32,154 bases of DNA from Branchiostoma floridae (lineage: Eukaryota; Chordata; Leptocardii; Amphioxiformes; Branchiostomatidae): NCBI RefSeq assembly GCF_000003815.2, contig NC_049993.1:14672120-14704273 (forward strand), given 5' to 3'. Shown piece by piece: positions 10,039 to 20,900 of this stretch. Below the pieces are notes generated by a model. That model was not told where the DNA came from, made no database searches, and saw nothing but the letters and a program-made list of their open reading frames with translations. The stretch's first letter is position 1; each line of letters opens with the position of its first letter. A program made the position numbers and the translations under genes.

Positions 10039-10189
10039 CTCTACCAGGCTCCGTGGATCGGTAGAGTCACTATCCTCACCTCGTGGTGAGGAAACGTACT
10101 GTCCTGGCCGGCTAACTCCCCTAGCGTACTACAGATTCTATTTGTCCAATTTCTACAATTAGACCACCGATCCACGAAGCCTGGTAGAG
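10039..10189. mobile_element. 151-bp foldback element with 24-bp TIRs
   Basis: CTCTACCAGGCTCCGTGG... at 10039-10062 is the reverse complement of 10166-10189 with one mismatch in 24. The interior holds a small CTCACCTCGTGGTGAG hairpin. No transposase and no clear target duplication. Its class is not recognised. Confidence 0.7.
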
Positions 10190-11640
10190 TCTAACTTTAC
10201 TACGCATGTGTGGATGACAGGAATTCCTTGGTAAGGTAGCAGAACACAATTTTCGGCCTACGGTGATTTCTATAGTTAAGGACCACAGGGTGACTGGCAT
10301 CGACGCGATTAAAATCATAGTAGTTTGCAGTTTTCATGAACGACAAACTAATATGTTGAAGTCGAGGGTATAACCGACCAAACTAACTGAAAACCTTAAA
10401 AAGTTGTCGTTTGGATTTTTTAAGCCCTCTTTTAAATGGGGCCATGCGGGGCAACCGAGGTAGTCAGCTGTATAATGGTCACGCGCATTGATACACCGAA
10501 TGGGCAAACATCATGATCTTCTACAGACGATCTCAAAGTCGACTCACTATTCTACCATATCGCAAAGTTCATGCCCGTCGTCTTTCACTTTACAGTATTT
10601 ACAGACGCTTCCAGATTTCCGCACTACTTTTTTTTTTACCCCTGCGTCATTTTCACCCCTACGTCACAGAGTTTTAGAAACAGTCTTTAATTATAAAATA
10701 GTATCTACATAGAATGTTATTGTAAAACAGAGCTGGCCTTTTATTCAATATTCATTTCATAGACAAGTAGTTGCATCAATTTATTCTTATTTGAAACATA
10801 TTATCTTGTATGGGAGTGATAAATCCATTATGTTTTACACTCATTTTATAATGGCTATCTGTCATTTTGAAGCGTTGCAAAACCAGGCAAAACAACATAG
10901 TGTAAAGGACAATTCAAATACTAGACTAATGCTTTGTTTGTCGCTACATTGTTCAAATTGACCTTTGACCTACAGCAGAAGCCTATGTAATTATGTAGTT
11001 GTTAAGCCAGTCGGACAGCTTGCTATAGCCTACTTTTGAATTGTAAATCAGATAAGACGTAGTTGTTTGGAGGCACTAAAAGTTTAGATCGTCAGCTAGT
11101 TATAACAGAAACTTCCATCGACAAGCATATAAGGTAACCTTTTCCTATTACAAGACAGCTTAACTATTAGACACATCCCATACTGTTACAACAACGCCCT
11201 CGACTTGCTGACATCGGAAATACGTCGTATAACTGATCTTTCCAGACGATATTTGGACCTCAACTGTGGCAAGGATTGGCATCAATTGCATCGACTCGTT
11301 GCCAAGAACTTCAGCGTCGTTTGGTAAAACATAGTTTCAGATATAGGGCACTATCCCGGTAATTCTAAATATAGCTACGGGTGGTATGCATGCACATTGT
11401 ATATATAGGTGAGTGACCTCCAACTTTACGCCCAATTTACAGATACTTGATAATAATTTAGGTTACCACCAGTTCAGTTCGCTTCATTTTATACGTGATC
11501 AAAACACTGCTCACAATTTTACCATAAGCGTACTGAAAAGCTTGACTTCTAGCACGAATTTCGTTTCACAGGTATGTAAGATGTAAGACATGAAAATTGA
11601 CTTGAAATAGACAACGTAATATTTCATGTTCTAGTTAGAG
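10190..11640. other. Non-coding region upstream of the fucosyltransferase
   Basis: No protein-coding exon supported. A consensus donor (AGGTGAGT, GT at 11409-11410) follows a TATATATA run, and could pair with the acceptor at 11912-11913 to form a 5'-UTR intron of the downstream gene. This is a suggestion from splice consensus only. Confidence 0.3.
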
Positions 11641-11644
11641 ATAT

Positions 11645-11890
11645 TCATATCAATACAAGTTTGCTGTACACACATTTATACACGAATAGGTACACACGTT
11701 TACACATGTGACAAATGTATACATACGCATGGAGATAAACCCATATATTTACACAAATGTATTCAGAGACATAATTTTCATTTAGGCACACGCAGACATA
11801 CACATATACACGTAAACAATTGCTCACAAACACACACGCAAATAGACATACATACAAACAAGTATGTATACATAAAAACAAAAACCCCAA
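11645..11890. repeat. CA-rich degenerate simple repeat
   Basis: Irregular ACAC/ACATA-rich tract directly upstream of the fucosyltransferase exon. The minus-strand ORF over it is only V/C/Y-rich low complexity, not a gene. Confidence 0.7.
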
Positions 11891-12035
11891 CATGTTTTCA
11901 TTTTATATTCCAGAACTTGGCCACACTCACAGCCTCAACAACTACTTCCTACGAGCGAAAGGGCCCCAAACCACCTAACCTTGACCTTCTAAACGGGGCC
12001 GGGGCATCTTCAAACCAAACCGTACACAGACTAAG

Positions 12036-13355
12036 ATGAATTTATCCCTCAAATATCTCTTCAACACGTCCTTGGTGATATTCCCAATATGTTTGGGCAC
12101 CATACTAGTTGTTCATTTCACAGACAAAACGTTTAAACAAAACAGGCATTCAATGATTCTTAAAGTTGACTTTGTCCCAAACAAAAGCAATATTGTACCC
12201 CAAAATCATGAACAAACCCTTCCAACCTGTAGTCAAGATCCAAAAGATGACTCCCTTGTCAATCCCTTCTCCAAGTTTTATTCTGTTTGGTACGATCCAC
12301 CTACTGAAAAGACATTGACCAAAAGAGAACAGATAAAAATTGTGTTCTGGACAAAACCACAACTACAGAACAGAAGACACACAAGATGTCTACGTATGAC
12401 CAACTGCATCTTTTCTCGATACCGTGACGACATCCACGACGCCGATGCGGTTCTTTTTGAAGTGAGCGACTTGCCGAAGGATTATAACTCCTCCACGATG
12501 CCAACAGTTCGTTACCCTCACCAGCATTGGATATGGTACAGCACAGAGTGTCCAAACTACCCGAATATAAACTTTGAAACATACAGGAGTGTTTTTAACT
12601 GGACCATAACCTACCGAGCAGATTCGGACTCTTCGGGTGCGTGGGGTTCGTTATATAGGACGTACCAGAGGCTCAAAGGTGAAGGTGTTGATCCAAACAA
12701 AGACTACACGAAAGGGAGAAAGAAACTTGCGGTCTGGTTCATAATGAAATGCAACACACAAGCAAGCCGCATCACCTATGCTGCCGAACTCGCCAAACAT
12801 ATCTCTATAGATGTCTATGGCAGATGTGGAATTGACGACGTCTGCGCGAAACGGAAATATAAATGTATGAATGGCATCATTAGACAATACAAGTTCTATT
12901 TAGCCTTTGAGAACATGAAATGTAAGGAGTACATCACCGAGAAGTTGTGGAGGAATGCTCTGGAAAACGACGTCGTTCCGGTTGTTTTGGGAGCCAACAG
13001 ATCCGACTACGAGAGACTGGCACCACCGCACTCTTATATACACGTGGACGACTTCACGTCACCCAAGGAACTAGCTAATTACTTAAAGATGCTTGATCAA
13101 GATAAAGATAGATATAACGCCTACTTAAAGTGGAAGGCTACTCCTCCTAAGAACATGCCCTTAGATGAAGGCAGGTGGTGTAATCTGTGTAGAGAGCTTC
13201 TTGAGAGATGTCCAACTAAAAGGAAAGTTTACACAGACTTGAGGACTTGGTTTGAAGGCGAGAACCTTTCTATGTGTGACCCCAAGGAAAATGTAAAATA
13301 TCAGGAACTTCGGTTTGTTGAAAACCACTTTGAACCTGTTACATATAATGACTGA
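12036..13355 (+). CDS. Alpha-1,3-fucosyltransferase (GT10), Golgi type II
   Basis: Predicted to transfer fucose from GDP-fucose in alpha-1,3 (or 1,4) linkage onto N-acetylglucosamine-containing glycans in the Golgi lumen. The 439-residue ORF has the GT10 layout: a short cytosolic tail, one signal-anchor helix (about 7-28), a stem (29-95) and a catalytic domain. Motifs seen are FNWTITYRADSD (187-198), the family signature around KFYLAFEN...YITEKLWRNAL (286-309), VPVVLGA (314-320) and YIHVDDF (334-340). N-glycosylation sequons occur at about N49, N151, N188, N321 and N410. The ORF is uninterrupted in one exon; an acceptor at 11912-11913 suggests a spliced 5' UTR. ATG has A at -3. Length is within the usual range for FUT4/7/9- and invertebrate FucT-C-like proteins. 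No broken catalytic motif. Exact acceptor specificity cannot be read from sequence. Confidence 0.94.
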   Translation: MNLSLKYLFNTSLVIFPICLGTILVVHFTDKTFKQNRHSMILKVDFVPNKSNIVPQNHEQTLPTCSQDPKDDSLVNPFSKFYSVWYDPPTEKTLTKREQIKIVFWTKPQLQNRRHTRCLRMTNCIFSRYRDDIHDADAVLFEVSDLPKDYNSSTMPTVRYPHQHWIWYSTECPNYPNINFETYRSVFNWTITYRADSDSSGAWGSLYRTYQRLKGEGVDPNKDYTKGRKKLAVWFIMKCNTQASRITYAAELAKHISIDVYGRCGIDDVCAKRKYKCMNGIIRQYKFYLAFENMKCKEYITEKLWRNALENDVVPVVLGANRSDYERLAPPHSYIHVDDFTSPKELANYLKMLDQDKDRYNAYLKWKATPPKNMPLDEGRWCNLCRELLERCPTKRKVYTDLRTWFEGENLSMCDPKENVKYQELRFVENHFEPVTYND

Positions 13356-13534
13356 CTCTTTATACACGCCACTGTCGTGGTCCTGTCTATATCTTAGTAA
13401 ATCACTCAAGCTATACCCAGCTAGCTAGATACGAAGCTTGACTCTTTCATTTCAAATCAAAAGTGATACCATAAATCTTTATGTAACACGATGGTAGGAT
13501 TATTAAAATTACTTGTATATGCATGAACTCTCTG

Positions 13535-13697
13535 TAAACACACACAAACACACACACACGCGCACGCGTTCACATATACATACAGACACACTGGCAAACA
13601 CACACCTACCTCCCCTCCCACACAAACACACATGGGCACACACACACACACACATACACACACACTTATCTACGAGAACAAATACACACAAACACAT

Positions 13698-13743
<46 letters not shown>

Positions 13744-13935
13744 CCACACAAACCACGTGCACCCAACACACACAAATACACATACACTAACACACACCGA
13801 CACAAATGCACAAAGACATATAGACAGACAGCTACAAACACACACAAGCACAGACACATACACGTATAATTTAACACACAAACAAACGCCGGTGCAACAT
13901 AGTCATATACGCACACGAATATGCGGACATACACC
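13535..13935. repeat. CA-rich microsatellite tract
   Basis: About 400 bp of interrupted ACACAC repeats, with a pure (CA)n core at about 13705-13741. It explains the long ORFs on both strands here (His/Thr-rich on plus, Val/Cys-rich on minus), which are not genes. Confidence 0.92.
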
Positions 13936-14384
13936 TAAAGCAGAATATTACTCTTCGCAACTTCTGTACTATTTTACCCTTCTCCTACGTACACAAATAG
14001 CTTTAATAAGTAACTTAATTGCGTTATTGTAGCTTCATCATCTACAAATTAAATTACAAAAAATCAGCACCATTCTTTTATTTCCATAATGTAGTTAAAA
14101 TAAATTTCATCACAGGCAAGATAACTTAATTTTAGTGCAGGGGCGCTTAATGATTCTTCAATTAAACTCTGACCTTGAAATACGTCAGGTAGTAAGTGAC
14201 GTGAGAAAGGTGGTCAATTCAATTGCTAAGTTTTAATTCTGTGTCTTGAGTTTAGACACCACTCCCTCCAATATTGCCAGACCACAGAAGGTAGAAGCTA
14301 CGTTAACGTTTGTGTTGTAGTTTTTTTCAAAACTATCTTTCTATTTACGTGTATCTCTGTCTGTATTGTGGTGTGGTTGCACCG
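13936..14384. other. Intergenic stretch
   Basis: No gene seen. It contains an AATAAA (14099-14104) that could serve the fucosyltransferase transcript if the closer ATTAAA (13502-13507) is not used. Neither can be assigned from sequence alone. Confidence 0.35.
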
Positions 14385-14690
14385 AATGGGAGAGTGTTTG
14401 GATACTTGGTTGTCACAAGACCAATAGGTCATGTGTTCGATTGCTGTCGTCCCTTGCTAGACGTTTTGTCTGGAATATGTCTGTACAGCGTAAGGCACTT
14501 TTTACGACTTTCCTCACTTCACTCAGGTGTAAAAATGACATGATTTTAGTTAGGGGGATAGAAGGCGGTGAAAGGAGAGCTAGGGTTTGGCTCCACCTTC
14601 CAATAACGGGCCTTAGACACAGTGGAGTAAGTCTCAAAAGGGCTATAAGACTACATACCTTAACTTTTGTCTTGTATCTCTATTTCCCAG
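14385..14690 (+). mobile_element. tRNA-derived SINE remnant
   Basis: A degraded B-box-like GTGTTCGATTG (about 14431-14441) is followed by a body with CTTTCCTCACTTCACTCAGG, GATAGAAGGCGG and GGGCCTTAGACACAGTGG, the layout of a SINE body I recall from marine deuterostomes. The same body (TTTCCTCACTCCATTCAG) follows a better preserved tRNA-like head in the minus-strand copy at about 25735-25965. It lies just upstream of the fibrinogen-domain gene. Confidence 0.55.
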
Positions 14691-14995
14691 CTTAGATTGT
14701 CATAGATATAGAATAGCTTATTTTAAAATGTCTCTAGTTGACTAGTACTGGGAAAGAGTGTTTAAAAGTTTGTAAGACTCCTTTGTTTATCGGAGCTATT
14801 TCTATATCTTCACAGTGTTACTGTCAGAGATGTGTACATGTGTACGCTGTTGTGATGGTGGGAGGGGGGCACTTGTAAAACAGTGTATCGGTTACTCTCC
14901 AAGCAGATGTAACTCTCTGATTTACATTTTCTTCTTACGTTTTATGAAAGCACAGCACAACTGATTTTATACCGTTTGTCGCCGAAATAAAAGCC

Positions 14996-17900
14996 ATGGT
15001 TGGATTGGCCGTGACCACTACTATCATCCTTCTTGTGGCTTCTCTAGCCAATGCCGCACCAGCTTCTAAAACTAAAGAATCTTATGTCGAGAGCGAGATA
15101 CAAGTTGTTTCAGGTGAGTTCACATGATATATAATTACGATTTCAACCTCAATATAGATGCTCTTCAAATTTTACATAGATCTTTTTTTCTTTGTGGTAT
15201 TAAGAAAGGTGACTGATATCTTCTAAAAAGCTTGAACAATGAAATACATTGAGCTGTCAACCGCCCAAATGCTTTTTATTTACAAAATACAAGTAATTTT
15301 ATCTATCAATGATACAGAATATGACACTTATTACAATACTTTTCGAAAAGCTCTGTATTTCAGGACGAAGCTGAACATTCATAATGAGTTTTTGATGGAA
15401 TTTCTTTTTTCAAATTCAAATTCATGTAAGAACTTGGTATTACGGCGAAAATTCTCTGGAAAGCCCAAACTGATGTGAGCGTGAGAAAAAAAGAATAGTG
15501 TGTAAAAAATTGCATTTAATTGAAATTTAAATGGCCAGAAAGGTTGTTTTGCAGCTGTTTTGAAAATTTGCACAAACCAATCACTGATCATGAGGAGAAT
15601 TGACCAACCAATCGAATATCAGCATATATCCACTAACGTAGAGTAGCCAATCATATAACTGCTTCCATATGCTGATAACCAATCAACTGTCAACTGAATG
15701 ACAACCAATCAGAGGGAAGATCGTTATATTTTTAATTTCCATGTATCTTTCGTCTCTTTTTGTGTTTTCCGATGCAGCAAGAATAAAGAAGAGTAGAGCG
15801 ATTCTGCATGACATTTACGATGACCTAAAAACGATCGGCAAGCGGGTGAAAGATTTTGATATCAATATGGAGAGACTGACTGGTAAGTGAGGAATATATG
15901 CATATATCGTTACATTTCTAACACATCAAAGAACTTTCAACATAAGAAAGTGTTTGTAAGAAAAATATGATTTTCTAAAATATGACATTTTTTTGTATAT
16001 AAGAGGATATTTCAAATTTTCAAACGTTTTTGGCAACGTTCAAACTTCACGATCGTCCCATATGATATGTTTAAAAAAAATCTATTAATTACTTTTTTTG
16101 ATAATTGAGACATACAATACCAATTTGGTTTGATTCATCTAATTGATTTAAATACAGAAGATTTACAAATATGTGTCATTGCTATGAGGTTATGTTGCTC
16201 AAGTAATAAGCGTTTATTTCGATTCATTACACTGTATCCTACTATCTTATAATATTGCTTTAAGTATTATATTAACAATTTCTTGTTGATTCTAGTAAAT
16301 GTGACCGCACTGGACACTTTCTATTCTAACTTCCAATGGACGCCCGTGCGACAAATTACTGGTACTGCAGCGACAGGCGGCGCTACTGGGAGTGTGGCCG
16401 TGCAAGACATCCGTGGTAAGGCATTCAAGTACATTACGTACATTAATATAACGAAGCCTTTCTATACGAAATTGATGTCTTAGAAAACAAATTCACAAGA
16501 TGGTGAATATGTTTAAAAGCATTATCAATCAATATGACTGATACATGTATCTGTATTAAAGCAAATTAATGAAAAAAACTAAAACTACAGCCGAGCACAG
16601 AAAATAACAAAAAACTTTTGCTGTTAGTCAGTAATACAATTTAAGAGTTTGATTATAGACTCACTTACAAAATGTATGCAATACTATACGTAATAACAAT
16701 ACGTTATTTCAATTCGTTCAATATCATACATTTTATATATCCGTCACGCAAAGTCCATGCAATAGTTTACTGTAATAACAATACGTTGTTTCAGTGCGGT
16801 CAATATCTTACTTTCGATACAGCCGTCGATAATAATAACTTTTGTACATTGTTCTTTAGTTTCTACAGATGTGTTGGCCAGTGGTAACACCCAGAGCGGG
16901 GTTTACTCTGTAACTCTGGCAACAGAAGAATAACATGCATGCGCTACTATATTGTAGTAACAATACGTTGTTTCAGGGCGTCCAATTTCTACTTTTCTAC
17001 AGTTTATGTCAAACTGCTCTTTCTACGATCACGAAAGAAAAGAGCTGTTTGAAGAGGCCACCAAATTTCATCCAAAGTTCTAAACATTCACCGACAAAAA
17101 GAAAACAATTCTCCTTCTAACTTCACAAAATCCACACATAATAGAAAAGGTGGGATCTTTAGTCTTCGAAAAAGGAGTCGAGCCCAGTAACCCATAATCT
17201 AGAGTTAGCTTTTACTAGCTTTAGACTCGAGAAGACACTTGTGATATTGTTTTTGTCTTATGCTTTGTCTGAATCTCTCATGTTACCTGCAATTAACCCA
17301 CGGGAATTTGCAATAAACTTTACTGCATTGTATTTCAGATTGCACAGATGTCTTGGCTAGCGGTAACACCCAGAGCGGGGTGTACTCTGTGACCCTGGCT
17401 TCACAGGAGTCACCAACCCGGCTGTACTGTCGCATGGAGGGCGACGACGCCTGGAACATCATCCAACGACGCTCGGACGACAGCGTCGACTTCGACCGCA
17501 GCTGGGACACTTACAAGAACGGCTTCGGTGACCTAGAGGGGAGCTTCTGGTTCGGCAACGACAACATTCACCTGCTGACCAACCAGGGACAGTACAGACT
17601 CCGCGTTCGTTTAGAGAGGTCAGTAGTAAACTCACTCACTCACTCACTCACTCACTCACTCACTCACTCACTCACTCACTCACTCACTCACTCACTCACT
17701 CACTCACTCACTCACTCACTCACTCACTCACTCACTCACTCACTCACTCACTCCCTCACTCCCTCACTCACTCACTCACTCACTCACTCAGTCGCTCGCT
17801 CGCTCACTCACTCACTCACTCACTCACTCAGTCGCTCACTCACTCACTCACTCACTCACTCACTCACTCACTCACTCACTCACTCACTCACTCACTCACT

Positions 17901-20900
17901 CACTCACTTACTCACTCACTCACTCACTCCGGTTGAACGTCTGTTGTTCCCCATCCTGTGGGGGTTAGACGTGCTTGCATGTAGATGAGGGGGCTTGATG
18001 GCAGCTCTCCAGCGTCCTCTATCATTTGGGTTGACACTGTGTAGGTTGAGGAAGTGTATGTCTTCGCTTATGTTGTCCGTCCGTCTCTTTCGTGGTCGAC
18101 CGCGAGGGTTCTTTCCCTCTATGCAGAATTCTATGATCTTCCTGGGCCACTTCTCTTCCTCCATTCTTTGGATGTGGCCGTACCAGCGTAGTCTGTTAAA
18201 TCTAACTGTGACCTGTACACTATGTACCCCAAGCCTGGTTCTTAGCTGCTCAGTGGACAGGGTGGCCCAGAGCTTTCTAGAACATATCCAGCGGACCATG
18301 GCACCATCAGTAGTAGCGTGCGTTATACAAGTTTTCTTCGTTACACAACCTTCTTTAATTCTTCCGTAAATGTGCAGACGACCGCCTGTCGCCTTCATCA
18401 ATGCAAAATCAACTCTTGTTTCATTTTGTACTGATGAAGGCGACAGACGGTTGTCGAAACGTTTACGGAAGAATTAAATGAAGGTTGTGTAAGAAAGAAG
18501 ACTTTGTTCAATTGATCTACCAACCTGATGAAACTATTTATGGAGTAGCGTGCGTTGTAAATGAATAGTTTCCTCACGATTAGTGGTGGTCGTATACCGG
18601 TACAAAACTTGCCTTTTTCTCGTTTACCTTTCAAGAAAAACCGGACCTGAAAAATCAGTGGACTGGATTTTGGACCGATTAGAAAATGAACAAATAATAC
18701 CGAAAGGCGTTCATGCGTTTTATGGCTTACTAGTTCACAGGTAGCAAGAGCAAAGTTAAGGAGAGTCATTTTTAGAGAGTTTTTTTCCTGTACAGTCAAA
18801 CCTGTCTATAGCGGCCACTCAAGGGACTGGTCAAAATTGGCCACTATAGAGAGGTGGCCACTATAGAGAATATGCTAATTAATTGACCACAAGCAATAAG
18901 TTACACATGGTTTTAGTACCCACTGATCTTTATTCACATAATACAGTACTGTACATGTACTGCAATGATTTTACACTATATGTATTAAGAAAACAAAAGC
19001 TATAAAAAGTTTTAAATGTTCTACAGTTGATATTGTCTGAAGAGACCGGTATCGTCATATTTCTTTGATCTTTCGTCTTGTATCCTTTGATACTTCGCCG
19101 TCCGTGTGTTCCCTCCCGCGTTCACACGTCAGGTTCGCCCATTATGCTAATGTGGTACTCACAAGAAAAGTCTCGTCATTTTAGACTTTCTCTTAATAAA
19201 TGTAAGAATAAAATCCACCATAGTCTGAAGTTCATATCATTTTGTCTTTGTAACAATTCATTTAGAAAGTTTTTGTGATGAAAATTAACCTAAGCGATAG
19301 TGTATTAGAACGTAACTTTAACGCAATTTACCTCTGTAATATTGGTGTCGTCTATTGACCTTATATGACCTTGCTTGTCGGCGGGTATGGGTAGCGCCAG
19401 TTTACGAAGTTTTGTTTTGAAAATAAATCAAAGAGGTTTTAAATCCGGCGTAGGGTGACGATACGGCAGCTGTATATGGCCGAACGCGTCCCGAAACATA
19501 GATCAGCGGTCCGAGTGGCCGTAATCGGCAGTGTTTTTGTACCTGCGGGACCGGAAATCGTGTGGCCGTGGCCGCGTTGGACAGGTGGCCGCTAAGCCTA
19601 TTTCTTAATCATTACAAATCCAAGGGACCGACAAAAAGTGGCCACTATGGGCAGGTGGCCGTTATGCAAAGGTGGTCGCTAGGTTTGACTGTATCTGTAT
19701 CTAAAAAAAATCTATATAGCCGGTATAACCGCCCTTCGGCGTAACAAACCAGCTTCGCAGGCACGCGGCGCGGCAGCAGCTGGTTATATTACACCGAAGG
19801 ATCCGTCACACCTAACTTTTGCACATCCATCTGCAAGCGCGTTCTTTAAAACTATCCAGAGAAGATGCCCCTACTGTGCTTGGTGATGACAAATTCCACT
19901 CTACAATATACGAGGGGCATTCAATAAGTAATGTCCCTGACCCACTTCCAGTTGTTTGATCTAGATGAAATTTTGCATGTGTAATGAGTCATATCTCTAT
20001 GGGTTATGTTGCAAAAAACAGCTCTGAACTAATTGTGGTTACTGATTTACTGGTGTTTGAACTGAGTCAGGTGTGAAATGGACCAGGTGTGAAATGGAGC
20101 AAGTTGAGTGTCGCGCAGTGATCCGGTTTTTGTATTTGAAAGGACGCACACCAAAGGGGACTTTTGATGAAATGAAAAAAACTTATGGTGATGATGCCCC
20201 ATCATATGACCTTGTAAAACGCTGGCATCCTGAATTCAAACAAGGTCGGAAGTCTGTGGAAACAGCTCCCAGACCTGGTCGTCCCTCTTCTGCCATTGAT
20301 GAGGCATCTGTCGGAGGACCAACCTGGGATGTCCTACAAGAACGGTGTCCAGAGCTACATCAAATGATGGGAGAAATGCATAACTCTGGGTGGTTCCTAT
20401 GAAGAGAAAGACTAATAACTGTGCCAAGTTTCATTAATCTCCTGCTATGGGAAATGGGTCAGGGACATTACTTATTGATGCCCCTCGTATATATATATAG
20501 TTCTGGGAAAATATGACTTCAACAACCTTCATCTTACGTCGTGTTAGGGCACTGAGTTCATTTGGGCTCATCTTTTTTTTTTACAAAAATGTACTTTCAG
20601 GTTCAACGGACAGTCAGCACACGCTGACTACGACTTGTTCCGTATCAAAGACGAGGAAAATAAGTACCAACTGGAGATTGGGTACTTCACCGGCGGGGGT
20701 GCGGGCGACTGCCTCTACTATCACGCCTACATGTCGTTCTCCACGTACGACCAGGACAATGATCATGTGCCGTGGGGATGGAGCTGTGCCGAAAACTTGC
20801 ACGGTGTGTAACAGTGGGGTTCAAACGACCATGCGAAACGGCTGTCAGCCTTTTAGCGTAGTGGTTTGCGTTGCTGGGTTTGTGATGTGACGGACCGGGT

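Noticed and set aside
13457-13934. Long Val/Cys-rich and His/Thr-rich ORFs on both strands
   Set aside because: They are translations of a CA/TG microsatellite.
17619-17988. Extension of the FReD ORF through THSL repeats
   Set aside because: A consensus donor at 17619 ends exon 4, and the domain continues correctly at 20601; the THSL frame is the CTCA microsatellite.
18430-18470. Hammerhead ribozyme (CTGATGA ... CGAAAC around a hairpin)
   Set aside because: The best stem II (CGACA/TGTCG) leaves AGG unpaired and uses up the G of the GAAA core, and no GTH cleavage site with matching stem I or III is seen. Kept only as part of the inverted-repeat finding.
18398-18799. 133-codon minus-strand ORF as a gene
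   Set aside because: No domain, overlaps the inverted-repeat insertion and the TIR element, and lies inside an intron.
20513-20890. Plus-strand 125-codon ORF
   Set aside because: It is a wrong-frame reading of FReD exon 5; the correct frame gives the conserved fibrinogen motifs.
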